From: JBOFOR01 sp051654865
GTDB taxonomy: Bacteria > Bacillota > Clostridia > Peptostreptococcales > Peptostreptococcaceae
DNA: 7,345 nt
Assembly (NCBI GenBank): GCA_051654865.1
Contig: JBOFYV010000134.1
Span: 1-7,345 of the forward strand
Direction: 5' to 3'
The notes under the pieces are model-generated. The model was not told the origin of the DNA. It worked only from the letters and a program-made list of their open reading frames with translations, and did no database searches. Within the stretch, counting starts at the first letter, position 1. Each line of letters starts with the position of its first letter. This document shows, piece by piece, positions 1-6,333 of the stretch. The translations under genes and the position numbers were made by a program.

Positions 1-949
1 TCATATATTCGCATACTGCTATTACTGCTAATGAGTTGTATACGTTAAACACCCCCGGGGGTGCTATGTGGACTTTGAATTCTTCATCCTTTGTGCTACA
101 TATATAGTCTGTGCCTAGTGAGTTTATGTTGTTTGAGTAGTTGATGTTTGTTGCTCTATGTTCTGATGGTTTTTCTATTGAGAATGTTGTGATATTACAT
201 GTTGCTTTTTTTATTATTTCATCACTGTACTCATCGTCTATGTTTATGATTCCGTGCTTTGCCATGGTGAATAGTTTTGCTTTGCAGTTTAGGTAGTGTT
301 CAAATGTAGGGTGTTCTTTTGGTCCTATGTGATCTTCTGCCAAGTTTGTGAACACTGCTATGTCAAAGTCTATATCGTTTACTCTATTCATCATGATGCC
401 CCCTGATGATACTTCCATACAGACACATTTTATTCCTTCATCTACCATTTTTCTGATGCTTTTGTGTAATTCGTAGCTTTCTGGTGTTGTGTTTACTGTG
501 TCTTCGTATTTTCCATTATAGAATATTCCGTTAGTCCCAATTACTCCTGTATTTACCCCTGCACTGTTTAGTACTGTGCTTATATAGTTTGTGATTGTTG
601 TTTTTCCTTTTGTTCCTGTTACACCCACTATCGTTATTTCTGATGTAGGGTGTTCAAAGAAGTTTGCTGATGCTTTTGATAATGCTATTCGTGAATCTGC
701 TACGTATAGTATATGTGCATCTTCTGGTAAATGTAGTGTGTCCTCTGCTATAAATACTCTGCTTCCTTTTTCATATGCTTTAGCTGCATACTTGTGTCCG
801 TCTACTGTCTCCCCCTTGATACATACAAACATATCGTTTGGTTTTGAGTATCTTGAGTTGTATGATATTGTGTTTATTTCTATTTCTTTTAATCCCGATT
901 TTCCTATATATTCAAAGTTTATGTTTTTCATTACATCTATTAATCTCAT
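1..949 (-). CDS. murE: MurE-like Mur ligase, lysine-type features (3' end outside window)
   Basis: This is a second UDP-MurNAc-tripeptide synthetase-like enzyme. The family adds the third amino acid to UDP-MurNAc-L-Ala-D-Glu in the cytoplasm, using ATP. About 316 residues are visible: an N-terminal UDP-binding domain (YNSR at 30-33, KGETVDGH at 45-52), then the central ATPase domain with P-loop TGTKGKTT (111-118), NTTPES (153-158), EVSS (179-182), and the expected carbamylated lysine at K223. The C-terminal domain with the substrate-specificity motif is outside the window. From memory of the family, TGTKGKTT and DHIGPKEHPTFEHY (206-219) resemble the L-lysine-adding MurE of streptococci and staphylococci. 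The other MurE here instead has TNLTPDHLDFH. G183 replaces the H or Q that usually follows EVSS. The ATG is 1 nt after the racemase stop, behind a GGGAG ribosome site, so the two are probably translationally coupled. MurE family membership is near certain; lysine specificity is inference. Confidence 0.88.
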   Translation of the reverse strand, partial: MRLIDVMKNINFEYIGKSGLKEIEINTISYNSRYSKPNDMFVCIKGETVDGHKYAAKAYEKGSRVFIAEDTLHLPEDAHILYVADSRIALSKASANFFEHPTSEITIVGVTGTKGKTTITNYISTVLNSAGVNTGVIGTNGIFYNGKYEDTVNTTPESYELHKSIRKMVDEGIKCVCMEVSSGGIMMNRVNDIDFDIAVFTNLAEDHIGPKEHPTFEHYLNCKAKLFTMAKHGIINIDDEYSDEIIKKATCNITTFSIEKPSEHRATNINYSNNINSLGTDYICSTKDEEFKVHIAPPGVFNVYNSLAVIAVCEYM

Positions 950-950
950 G

Positions 951-1658
951 TTAACTTCTCCCTTTTGATGACTTGCCTGAATATTCAATTAATTTTTCTG
1001 CTAACTTTTCCATAGAGTCAATATAAAACTCTTTGTTTAGGTTATTATCTTCTTTCAATATGGATAACTCTGTACACCCTAATATTATACAGTCACAGTG
1101 GTTTGATTTTAGGTATTCTACTGCTTTATAAAAATCATCCATATTTGGTTTTTTACCTGCTTTTATTTGATTGTAGATAATATTCATTATTAGATTTTGA
1201 TTTTCTTCATCTAATATTTCATATTCTAGGTTGTATTCTTTGCATATATTTTGATATATACTTGCTTTTATAGTTCCTTCAGTTGCTAGTATACCTACTT
1301 TTTTATAATCTTTGTTTTTAATATATTTAACAGTTTCCTTTGGCATATTTAGCATTTGTACATCTATACTCGATTGTATTTCATCGTAAAAATAGTGAGC
1401 CGTGTTGCAGGGCATTGTTATCACACTGCAACCACAAGCTTGTAATTTTTTTGCACTATTTATCAAATCTATCGCTGGATTTTCATCACTTTCTCCATTA
1501 ATATATGCCGTTCTATCTGGAGTAGTAGCTTTATTCATTATTACCATATCTATATGTTCTTGATCTTTAGTTGCATCTGTCATTCTTACTATCATTTCAT
1601 AAAAATACACAGTTGCCATAGGGCCTAAGCCCCCTAGTATTCCTACTGTTTTCCCCAT
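951..1658 (-). CDS. aspartate/glutamate racemase family protein, probable aspartate racemase
   Basis: This is a 235-residue PLP-independent amino-acid racemase of the Asp/Glu/hydantoin racemase superfamily. The two catalytic cysteines sit in the expected contexts: PCNTAH (C84) and GCTEL (C195). The N-terminus, with GILGGLGPMAT at 6-16, is the usual opening of this family. Length is normal and the protein is cytosolic. It lies 12 nt after the ATP-grasp ligase, behind a GGTGAT ribosome site, and 1 nt before the second Mur ligase. In Enterococcus faecium an aspartate racemase gene adjoins the D-aspartate ligase gene, so D-aspartate supply for the cell wall is the best guess here. Aspartate versus glutamate specificity cannot be settled from motifs alone; a role in D-Glu synthesis (MurI) is less likely because the PCNTAH/GLGPMAT form is the aspartate racemase type. 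Confidence 0.9.
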   Translation of the reverse strand: MGKTVGILGGLGPMATVYFYEMIVRMTDATKDQEHIDMVIMNKATTPDRTAYINGESDENPAIDLINSAKKLQACGCSVITMPCNTAHYFYDEIQSSIDVQMLNMPKETVKYIKNKDYKKVGILATEGTIKASIYQNICKEYNLEYEILDEENQNLIMNIIYNQIKAGKKPNMDDFYKAVEYLKSNHCDCIILGCTELSILKEDNNLNKEFYIDSMEKLAEKLIEYSGKSSKGRS

Positions 1659-1670
1659 ATAATCACCACA

Positions 1671-2885
1671 TTATTTGCAATATTTTTTGAACTTTTTCAT
1701 TTGATTTATGTCGTATATTTTTGTATATGCCCATCTTTTTACGTTTCCTTTTAGGTCATATTTATAATCAAATGAAGAAGTCCATTTATTTTCTTTTACC
1801 AACCTTTTAGCTCTTGCTACTAATTTTTCATCTTTTACAAATTTATAAACCACATTCAGAGGTATAACGCTCCAGAAGTATTCATCTTTGCAAATTTTTA
1901 AATCCATTTCTTTGTTTAGCACTCTATCATCTACCACTAACTTAGCGATATTATTCTTCGATCCTGTTACGTAGTAATTACTTCTACCTTGACGTAAGTT
2001 AATCTCAAACACTTTGTAAGTATTATCTCTCTCATCATACTTAATATCAAAATTTGAAAAACCTGTGTAGTTTATACTTTCCAAGAAGTTCTTAAACTTC
2101 ATCATCACACCTTCATCATACTCAGTAATAATAGCAGCATGATTACCAATAGCAGTAGGAGTATGTTCTTCTAATAAAACATGACCTAAACACATCATTT
2201 TTACCTTACCATTCTTATCACTATAAGCAGTCAGCACCCTCATATTAGAGTCATCACCAGGGATAAAATCTTGAATAATAAGATTATCACTATAATTACT
2301 TTTATAAATATCATCAATAACCTGATTAAACTCAGACTCATCATTAGCCACATAAGCCTTTTTCATACCTTCAAAAGGATTCCTCCAATAAGAAATACTA
2401 TCAGAAGGTTTTATTATTATAGGATATTTAAAATCTAAACTTGGCTTTTCATCACCTTGTGAATAGATATAAGTCTTAGGATAATCCAAACCATACTTCT
2501 CACACATCTGATAAAAACATTCCTTAGAAATAAGCTGTTCCTTAAGATTCTTATCTATATAAGGAGTCACATACCTTTGACTTAGCACCGTCCTATTATC
2601 AATAATCAGCTCAGCATACTCATCAGTACAACCTACAAGTATCAGTTTTTGATTTATAGAAGCCAACTCATCAGCCAAATTCATTAAAATTTGAACAAAC
2701 TGTTTTTCATCATTTATACTAGGCTCCACTCTAAAGTCTATTATCTTACTATTCTTAGTAGCACCTAATTCATACCTACCAACAGCAATAGAAGTAACCC
2801 CAAACTCCTCATGATAAGCCCTAGCCACATTATAACAATTCAAATCACCACCAACTAAAACTGGTTGTATCTTAACATTTTTCAT
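1671..2885 (-). CDS. ATP-grasp carboxylate-amine ligase, probable D-aspartate ligase
   Basis: This is a 404-residue ATP-grasp enzyme, close to the length of E. faecium Aslfm, which joins D-aspartate to the epsilon-amino group of L-lysine in UDP-MurNAc-pentapeptide. The N-terminal pre-ATP domain opens with PVLVGGDLNCYNVARAYHE (8-26). The ATP-binding part has IIIKPSDS (156-163), FEGMKKAY (171-178) and the adenine-side segment LIIQDFIPGDD (202-212). The metal-binding strand is FEINLRQGRSN (293-303), with E294 and N296 as likely Mg ligands. The protein is cytosolic with no signal peptide. Start choice: the ATG has a GTGGTGAT ribosome site just upstream. It is the first gene of a three-gene operon with racemase and Mur ligase, which supports a peptidoglycan cross-bridge role. 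ATP-grasp assignment is secure; D-Asp as substrate is inferred from context and family resemblance. Another amino acid or peptide ligase remains possible. Confidence 0.85.
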   Translation of the reverse strand: MKNVKIQPVLVGGDLNCYNVARAYHEEFGVTSIAVGRYELGATKNSKIIDFRVEPSINDEKQFVQILMNLADELASINQKLILVGCTDEYAELIIDNRTVLSQRYVTPYIDKNLKEQLISKECFYQMCEKYGLDYPKTYIYSQGDEKPSLDFKYPIIIKPSDSISYWRNPFEGMKKAYVANDESEFNQVIDDIYKSNYSDNLIIQDFIPGDDSNMRVLTAYSDKNGKVKMMCLGHVLLEEHTPTAIGNHAAIITEYDEGVMMKFKNFLESINYTGFSNFDIKYDERDNTYKVFEINLRQGRSNYYVTGSKNNIAKLVVDDRVLNKEMDLKICKDEYFWSVIPLNVVYKFVKDEKLVARAKRLVKENKWTSSFDYKYDLKGNVKRWAYTKIYDINQMKKFKKYCK

Positions 2886-2928
2886 AAAAAATCACCACTT
2901 TCCCCTGTTTTTTAACGTTTTTGAGTAT

Positions 2929-2960
2929 AAAAATGGAGGTGCCAAAAACCACCTCCATTT
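2929..2960 (-). terminator. rho-independent terminator after the murE-symporter unit
   Basis: On the minus strand an 11-bp stem (arms 2950-2960 and 2931-2941, core GGAGGTG/CACCTCC) closes an 8-base loop and runs into five T residues (plus-strand A at 2929-2933). The A/T end of the stem overlaps the T-run. On the plus strand the tail is T-rich but interrupted, so the minus direction is favoured. It should end transcripts from the symporter. It lies only about 45 nt before the ATP-grasp start codon, so readthrough would feed that operon. Confidence 0.8.
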
Positions 2961-3025
2961 CTCTATTCTATTTTAAAATTGCGCCAAACAAATTCATCTA
3001 TTTTAAATCTATAGCAACACTACTC

Positions 3026-3160
3026 ATAATACATACCGTAAGTTATATATCATTAGCGGATAGGTTTATAATACAAGCCGCACCGACTTTGCGATAGCCG
3101 GAAGGAAGGCTTGTATTATAAACCTATCCGCGGGCTACATACATCTGACAGTTGTATTAT
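3026..3160 (-). repeat. long structured hairpin element, copy A
   Basis: The inner stem is perfect over 24 bp (3056-3079 with 3108-3131) around a 28-nt loop (3080-3107). The outer stem pairs 3026-3033 with 3153-3160 perfectly, then 3035-3050 with 3137-3152 imperfectly. On the minus strand the imperfect part has 11 Watson-Crick and 3 G-U pairs; on the plus strand those three are A-C or C-A mismatches. An asymmetric junction separates the stems (minus: GCCC before GCGG). The minus-strand apical loop reads TTCCTTCCGGCTATCGCAAA followed by GTCGGTGC; CCGGCT and AGTCGG can pair as an apical stem with one G-U. The element lies in the 3' untranslated region of the symporter transcript, ahead of the terminator. 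No T-run follows it, so it is not itself a simple terminator. Copies B and C share loop and junction but not arm sequence. Function unknown. Confidence 0.75.
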
Positions 3161-3174
3161 AATCTAGCTATCAT

Positions 3175-4428
3175 TTAATTAGATAATGAGTTCTTAAGCC
3201 AATCTTTCCCTTCAACTAGTCTTGCTACCATCATTGAGCACACTGTATTTCCTGTAGAGTTAAGCACAGTAGCAGGAGCATCTATTATAGTACTTATAAC
3301 AGCTATTATAGGTAACACTTCTGGAGAGAATCCATACACACTTAGTATAAGCATCTCACCCATCATACCACCACCAGGAATAGCTCCCATAACAGCACCA
3401 ACTAAGAACGAAACTGCAAGTATTCCTATTAAAGCAGATGGACTACTCATATCTCCACCTAATATTCCTATTAAGAAAGTTATCTTTAAAACTCCACCTA
3501 TTACAGAACCATCCTTGTGTATATTAGCACCTAAAGGTATAACAGTCTCAGCTATATCACTTGGTACACCCATTTTTTTAGAAGCATCTAAGTTTACAGG
3601 TATAGAAGCTGCACTTGAACAAGTAGCTAAAGCAGTTACAGTTGGAGGTAAAACATGAGTCCAGAAAGTCTTTACTCCATCTTTTCCAGCTGCTATATAT
3701 GCATATAATGTAAAACATACGAAGTATAATATTACAGTTAATATTAAGTATAATACGAATACTTTTGCATATCCTGATAATATTTGAGGTCCTAACTCAC
3801 CTATAACTGATGCAAAATAACATCCAAGTCCTAGTGGAGCTAACTTCATTATCATATCTACTATTTTCATCATTACAGCAGCACCAGCTTCAACAAACTT
3901 AGCTATAGGCTTTGCTATTTCACCTGCTGAAGCAGTAGCTATACCAAATAACATAGAGAATATTATTAACTGAAGCATACTACTCTTAGATAATAAATCT
4001 TTAAAATCTGTTACAGTAACTGTATTTACTAATTGTTGTAATAAGTTTACCTTTTCACCTGGCTCAACTGCATCTGCACCAGCCATTAAACCAGCAAACA
4101 TATCTTGATTTAAACCTTCAGTTGGGTTAAATAATAATACCCCAACTATTCCTATTATTCCAGAAAGTACTGCAGTAGCTGCAAATACTAACACTATATT
4201 CTTTAATATCTTTCCAAGTCTCTTCATCTCACCCATGTTAGATATGGCTGAAGTTACACTGAAGAATACTAACGGTACTAGTATCATAAATAATAAGTTT
4301 AGGAATAAGTCTCCTATTGGCTTGAATACAACCGCTTCAGGTCCCATTGCTACCCCAACTATTCCACCTAGTATTATGGCTCCTAGTAATATAATCGTTG
4401 ATTTATAATTGTCTATGAATGATTTCAT
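3175..4428 (-). CDS. dicarboxylate/amino acid:cation symporter (DAACS/SDF family)
   Basis: This is a 417-residue membrane transporter of the glutamate transporter (GltPh/GltP/DctA) family, with normal length and hydrophobic segments throughout. HP1 carries the serine-rich TCSSAASIPVN (269-279). TM7 has PLGANIHKDGS (298-308), where the family usually has NMDGT. HP2 has AIPGGGMMGE (349-358). TM8 has DAPATVLNSTGN (383-394). Compared with GltPh, A386 occupies the place of Arg397, which binds the substrate side-chain carboxylate, and N394 that of sodium-site Asp405; D383, T387 and N390 are kept. The substrate may therefore not be aspartate or glutamate, and the coupling ion is uncertain. The ATG follows a strong GAGGAGGA ribosome site (4433-4440), 12 nt after the murE stop, so the two genes are very likely co-transcribed. 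It has no evident signal peptide beyond TM1. Family certain, substrate open. Confidence 0.92.
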   Translation of the reverse strand: MKSFIDNYKSTIILLGAIILGGIVGVAMGPEAVVFKPIGDLFLNLLFMILVPLVFFSVTSAISNMGEMKRLGKILKNIVLVFAATAVLSGIIGIVGVLLFNPTEGLNQDMFAGLMAGADAVEPGEKVNLLQQLVNTVTVTDFKDLLSKSSMLQLIIFSMLFGIATASAGEIAKPIAKFVEAGAAVMMKIVDMIMKLAPLGLGCYFASVIGELGPQILSGYAKVFVLYLILTVILYFVCFTLYAYIAAGKDGVKTFWTHVLPPTVTALATCSSAASIPVNLDASKKMGVPSDIAETVIPLGANIHKDGSVIGGVLKITFLIGILGGDMSSPSALIGILAVSFLVGAVMGAIPGGGMMGEMLILSVYGFSPEVLPIIAVISTIIDAPATVLNSTGNTVCSMMVARLVEGKDWLKNSLSN

Positions 4429-4440
4429 TATGTCCTCCTC

Positions 4441-5895
4441 TTATAAGCTATTTAAGCATTCATTTGCTATTTCTTTATCATCAAAGTGATGTTTTACTTT
4501 TCCTATTATTTGATAATTCTCATGACCTTTACCAGCTATGATTACTACATCATCTTTTTTAGCATTTTTTATAGCAGTTTCTATAGCTTCTTTTCTGTCT
4601 ATTACTACTTTGTAGTTTTCCTTAGTAGTATCTAATCCATTTAATATATCTTCTATTATTTTATTTGGATCTTCAGTTCTTGGGTTATCAGAAGTTACTA
4701 TTGCAGTATCAGATAACTTTTGAGCTATAGCACCCATTAAAGGTCTCTTTGTAGTATCTCTATCTCCACCACAACCAAACACAGTGATTATATCACCCTT
4801 AGCAAATTCCTTAGCTGTGTTTAATATATTTTCTAAAGCATCAGGAGTATGAGCATAGTCAACTATTACACTTATACCTTTATCATTAGTGATAGTTTCA
4901 AATCTACCAGCAACCCCACCAGTATTCTTAAGTCCGTTTATAGCTACTTCCTTAGGTATATTTAACATATAGCATGCTGCTATAACTGCTAAAGTATTGT
5001 ATACAGTGAATTTACCTGGAACTGGTACAAATATTTCTTCTGTATAAGTAGGAGTAGTTAATGTATAACTTACACCTCTAGCATCCATTTTTATATTAGT
5101 AGCTCTAAAATCAGCTTCCTGATCTATAGCATAAGTATAAGCTGGAGTTTTAAGTCCTTTTATATTTTCATATATCTTAGCTCCACCTTCATCATCTATG
5201 TTTATGATATTTGCTACAGTTGTTTTGTGGAATAATTTTTCCTTAGCATCTCTATAATCATCTAAATCCTTGTGGAAATCTAAGTGATCTGGAGTTAAGT
5301 TTGTAAATAATCCTATTTTGAATTCAGTCTCATCTACTCTATTTAGTACTAAAGCGTGAGAAGAAACTTCCATAGCACAGTAATCACACTTGTTGTTTAC
5401 CATATCGTTGAAGTATCTTTGTAAGTCAGCACTTTCAGGAGTTGTAGAATTTGATTCTACTTCCTTTTCTCCATCAAACATTTTTATAGTTCCTATTAGA
5501 CCTACTTTTTTGTTGTTAGCACTTAGTATTTCATTTATGAAAGTTGATATACTAGTTTTTCCGTTAGTTCCTGTAACTCCTATAACTTCCATTTTAGTAG
5601 ATGGTTTGTTGAAGAAGTTATGAGCAACCTTTGCCATATCTTTTCTAGTGTCTGCTACTTTTATAACTGTATGTCCTTCTAGCTCTACATCATCTTGTAC
5701 TAAGAACGCTACTGCACCTTGTTCTATTGCTTTAGGTATGAAGTTATGTCCATCTACTGTGAATCCTTTTACACAGATGAATAAAGTTCCTTCTGTAACT
5801 TTTCTTGAGTCATATTGTATGTTTGTTATGTCTATATTTAAATCGCCACTTATTTCAAGTACGTTTAATCCGTCTATTATTTGGTTTAATTTCAT
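4441..5895 (-). CDS. murE: UDP-MurNAc-L-Ala-D-Glu--meso-diaminopimelate ligase MurE
   Basis: This 484-residue protein is a full-length MurE, the ATP-dependent cytoplasmic ligase that adds the third residue of the peptidoglycan stem peptide. The UDP-binding N-terminal domain has YDSRKV (28-33). The central ATPase domain has P-loop TGTNGKTS (108-115), NSTTPES (149-155), EVSSHA (176-181) and TNLTPDHLDFH (198-208), with K218 the likely carbamylated lysine. The C-terminal domain has GRFE (330-333), DYAHTPD (346-352), GCGGDRD (374-380) and GKGHE (455-459). DNPR (403-406) is the signature of meso-diaminopimelate-adding enzymes. The ATG lies 7 nt after GGAGG (5903-5907). It is the first gene of a two-gene unit with the symporter, with a promoter-like -10 about 60 nt upstream. 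It differs clearly from the partial Mur ligase at 1-949, so the window holds two divergent MurE paralogues, not a recent duplication. Confidence 0.96.
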   Translation of the reverse strand: MKLNQIIDGLNVLEISGDLNIDITNIQYDSRKVTEGTLFICVKGFTVDGHNFIPKAIEQGAVAFLVQDDVELEGHTVIKVADTRKDMAKVAHNFFNKPSTKMEVIGVTGTNGKTSISTFINEILSANNKKVGLIGTIKMFDGEKEVESNSTTPESADLQRYFNDMVNNKCDYCAMEVSSHALVLNRVDETEFKIGLFTNLTPDHLDFHKDLDDYRDAKEKLFHKTTVANIINIDDEGGAKIYENIKGLKTPAYTYAIDQEADFRATNIKMDARGVSYTLTTPTYTEEIFVPVPGKFTVYNTLAVIAACYMLNIPKEVAINGLKNTGGVAGRFETITNDKGISVIVDYAHTPDALENILNTAKEFAKGDIITVFGCGGDRDTTKRPLMGAIAQKLSDTAIVTSDNPRTEDPNKIIEDILNGLDTTKENYKVVIDRKEAIETAIKNAKKDDVVIIAGKGHENYQIIGKVKHHFDDKEIANECLNSL

Positions 5896-5956
5896 TTATT
5901 TGCCTCCGTATTATTAGAATTTGTTATATTTCTAATATTTTACCTTACCCTATATT

Positions 5957-5962
5957 ATTATA
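5957..5962 (-). promoter_or_regulatory. putative -10 box (TATAAT) for murE
   Basis: A perfect TATAAT on the minus strand lies about 60 nt before the murE start codon, preceded by a nine-A tract (minus strand). The A-tract could act like an UP-type or bent element. No good -35 hexamer is seen at 16-18 nt: the bases there do not resemble TTGACA, and a TTAACT lies too far away at 22 nt. The site is plausible from position and composition only. Confidence 0.4.
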
Positions 5963-6011
5963 CTCTTTTTTTTTACTAAGTACATAGTTAAATGTGCTTG
6001 AAAGTTGGCAA

Positions 6012-6212
6012 AAAGTGCTCTATAATTTTGATATTGTTGTTTATAAAATGAAGGTTGTTATATATGGCCCGCGAAGAGGTGGAAAATATAAGTTTCCCTC
6101 CAGGCAGACAAGCTGCAATGTCGGTGAAACTTATATTTTTCCACCTTTTCGCTCATAATATTTACTAGTTTTTGTTTTGTAAACTGGGTTTATCAAAGTT
6201 ATAGAGCACTTT
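6012..6212 (+). repeat. long structured hairpin element, copy B
   Basis: The outer inverted repeat (6012-6033 with 6191-6212) matches at 21 of 22 positions, the exception being a U-G pair on the plus strand. A second stem pairs 6039-6048 with 6175-6184, again with one U-G on the plus strand. The inner stem pairs 6071-6095 with 6127-6152, with one bulged T and one G-U (6076-6147) on the plus strand. The 31-nt loop (6096-6126) reads CCCTCCAGGCAGACAAGCTG then CAATGTCGGTG. GGCCC precedes the inner arm, matching the GCCC of copy A. It is read in the plus direction, convergent with copy C, and shares loop elements with A and C. No T-run follows the outer stem. A MITE-like origin is an alternative, because the 22-nt ends could be terminal repeats, but no clear target-site duplication is visible. 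Confidence 0.75.
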
Positions 6213-6243
6213 AAGGCCCCGAAGGGATTGGTAAGACCTAAAA

Positions 6244-6304
6244 CCTAAAAATCTTAATCACCCCCGGGGGTCCTTAAGATTTCGAGTTAATCAAGGTTTT
6301 TAGG
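6244..6304. repeat. nested palindrome centred on CCCCCGGGGG
   Basis: A perfect 10-bp palindrome (6261-6270) is flanked by AAATCTTAA (6249-6257) and its complement TTAAGATTT (6274-6282). CCTAAAAA (6244-6251) also matches TTTTTAGG (6297-6304). The two outer pairings share bases 6249-6251, so they compete in part. It lies between the opposed elements B and C. No terminator tail is evident in either direction. Role unknown. Confidence 0.6.
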
Positions 6305-6333
6305 CGAAGCCTCCCCTGCTAAAGCCGAATTTC

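Larger units (their letters stand above)
2886..3174. other. intergenic gap: terminator plus hairpin element A
   Basis: This 289-base stretch separates the symporter stop from the ATP-grasp start. I see no credible small gene on either strand. It holds hairpin element A at 3026-3160 and a terminator at 2929-2960. On the minus strand TAGAAT follows TTGTTT at 15 nt spacing between element A and the terminator. TATACT also occurs within the terminator tail, but with no good -35. Neither is a convincing promoter for the ATP-grasp operon. Confidence 0.6.

Noticed and set aside
591..968. Open frame on the plus strand opposite the second Mur ligase
   Set aside because: It is antisense to a gene with clear MurE motifs and its translation resembles no family; a shadow frame.
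3056..3131. Element A as an ordinary transcription terminator
   Set aside because: No T-run follows the stem on either strand, the loop is long and shared with B and C, and a standard terminator lies further on at 2929-2960.
3026..3160. Integron attC site or CRISPR array
   Set aside because: There are no attC core-site sequences, no integrase, and no regularly spaced direct repeats.
5390..5987. Three short plus-strand open frames (5390-5623, 5648-5917, 5805-5987)
   Set aside because: The first two lie opposite murE and the third runs from it into its leader; none has a ribosome site or recognisable protein features.
6006..6011. TTGCCA on the minus strand as a -35 box for murE
   Set aside because: It is about 43 nt from the TATAAT at 5957-5962, far too distant, and the hexamers at its proper spacing are poor.
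6012..6212. Element B as an insertion sequence or classic MITE
   Set aside because: The 22-nt ends are suggestive, but there is no transposase, no clear target duplication, and A and C lack the same ends. Kept only as an alternative.
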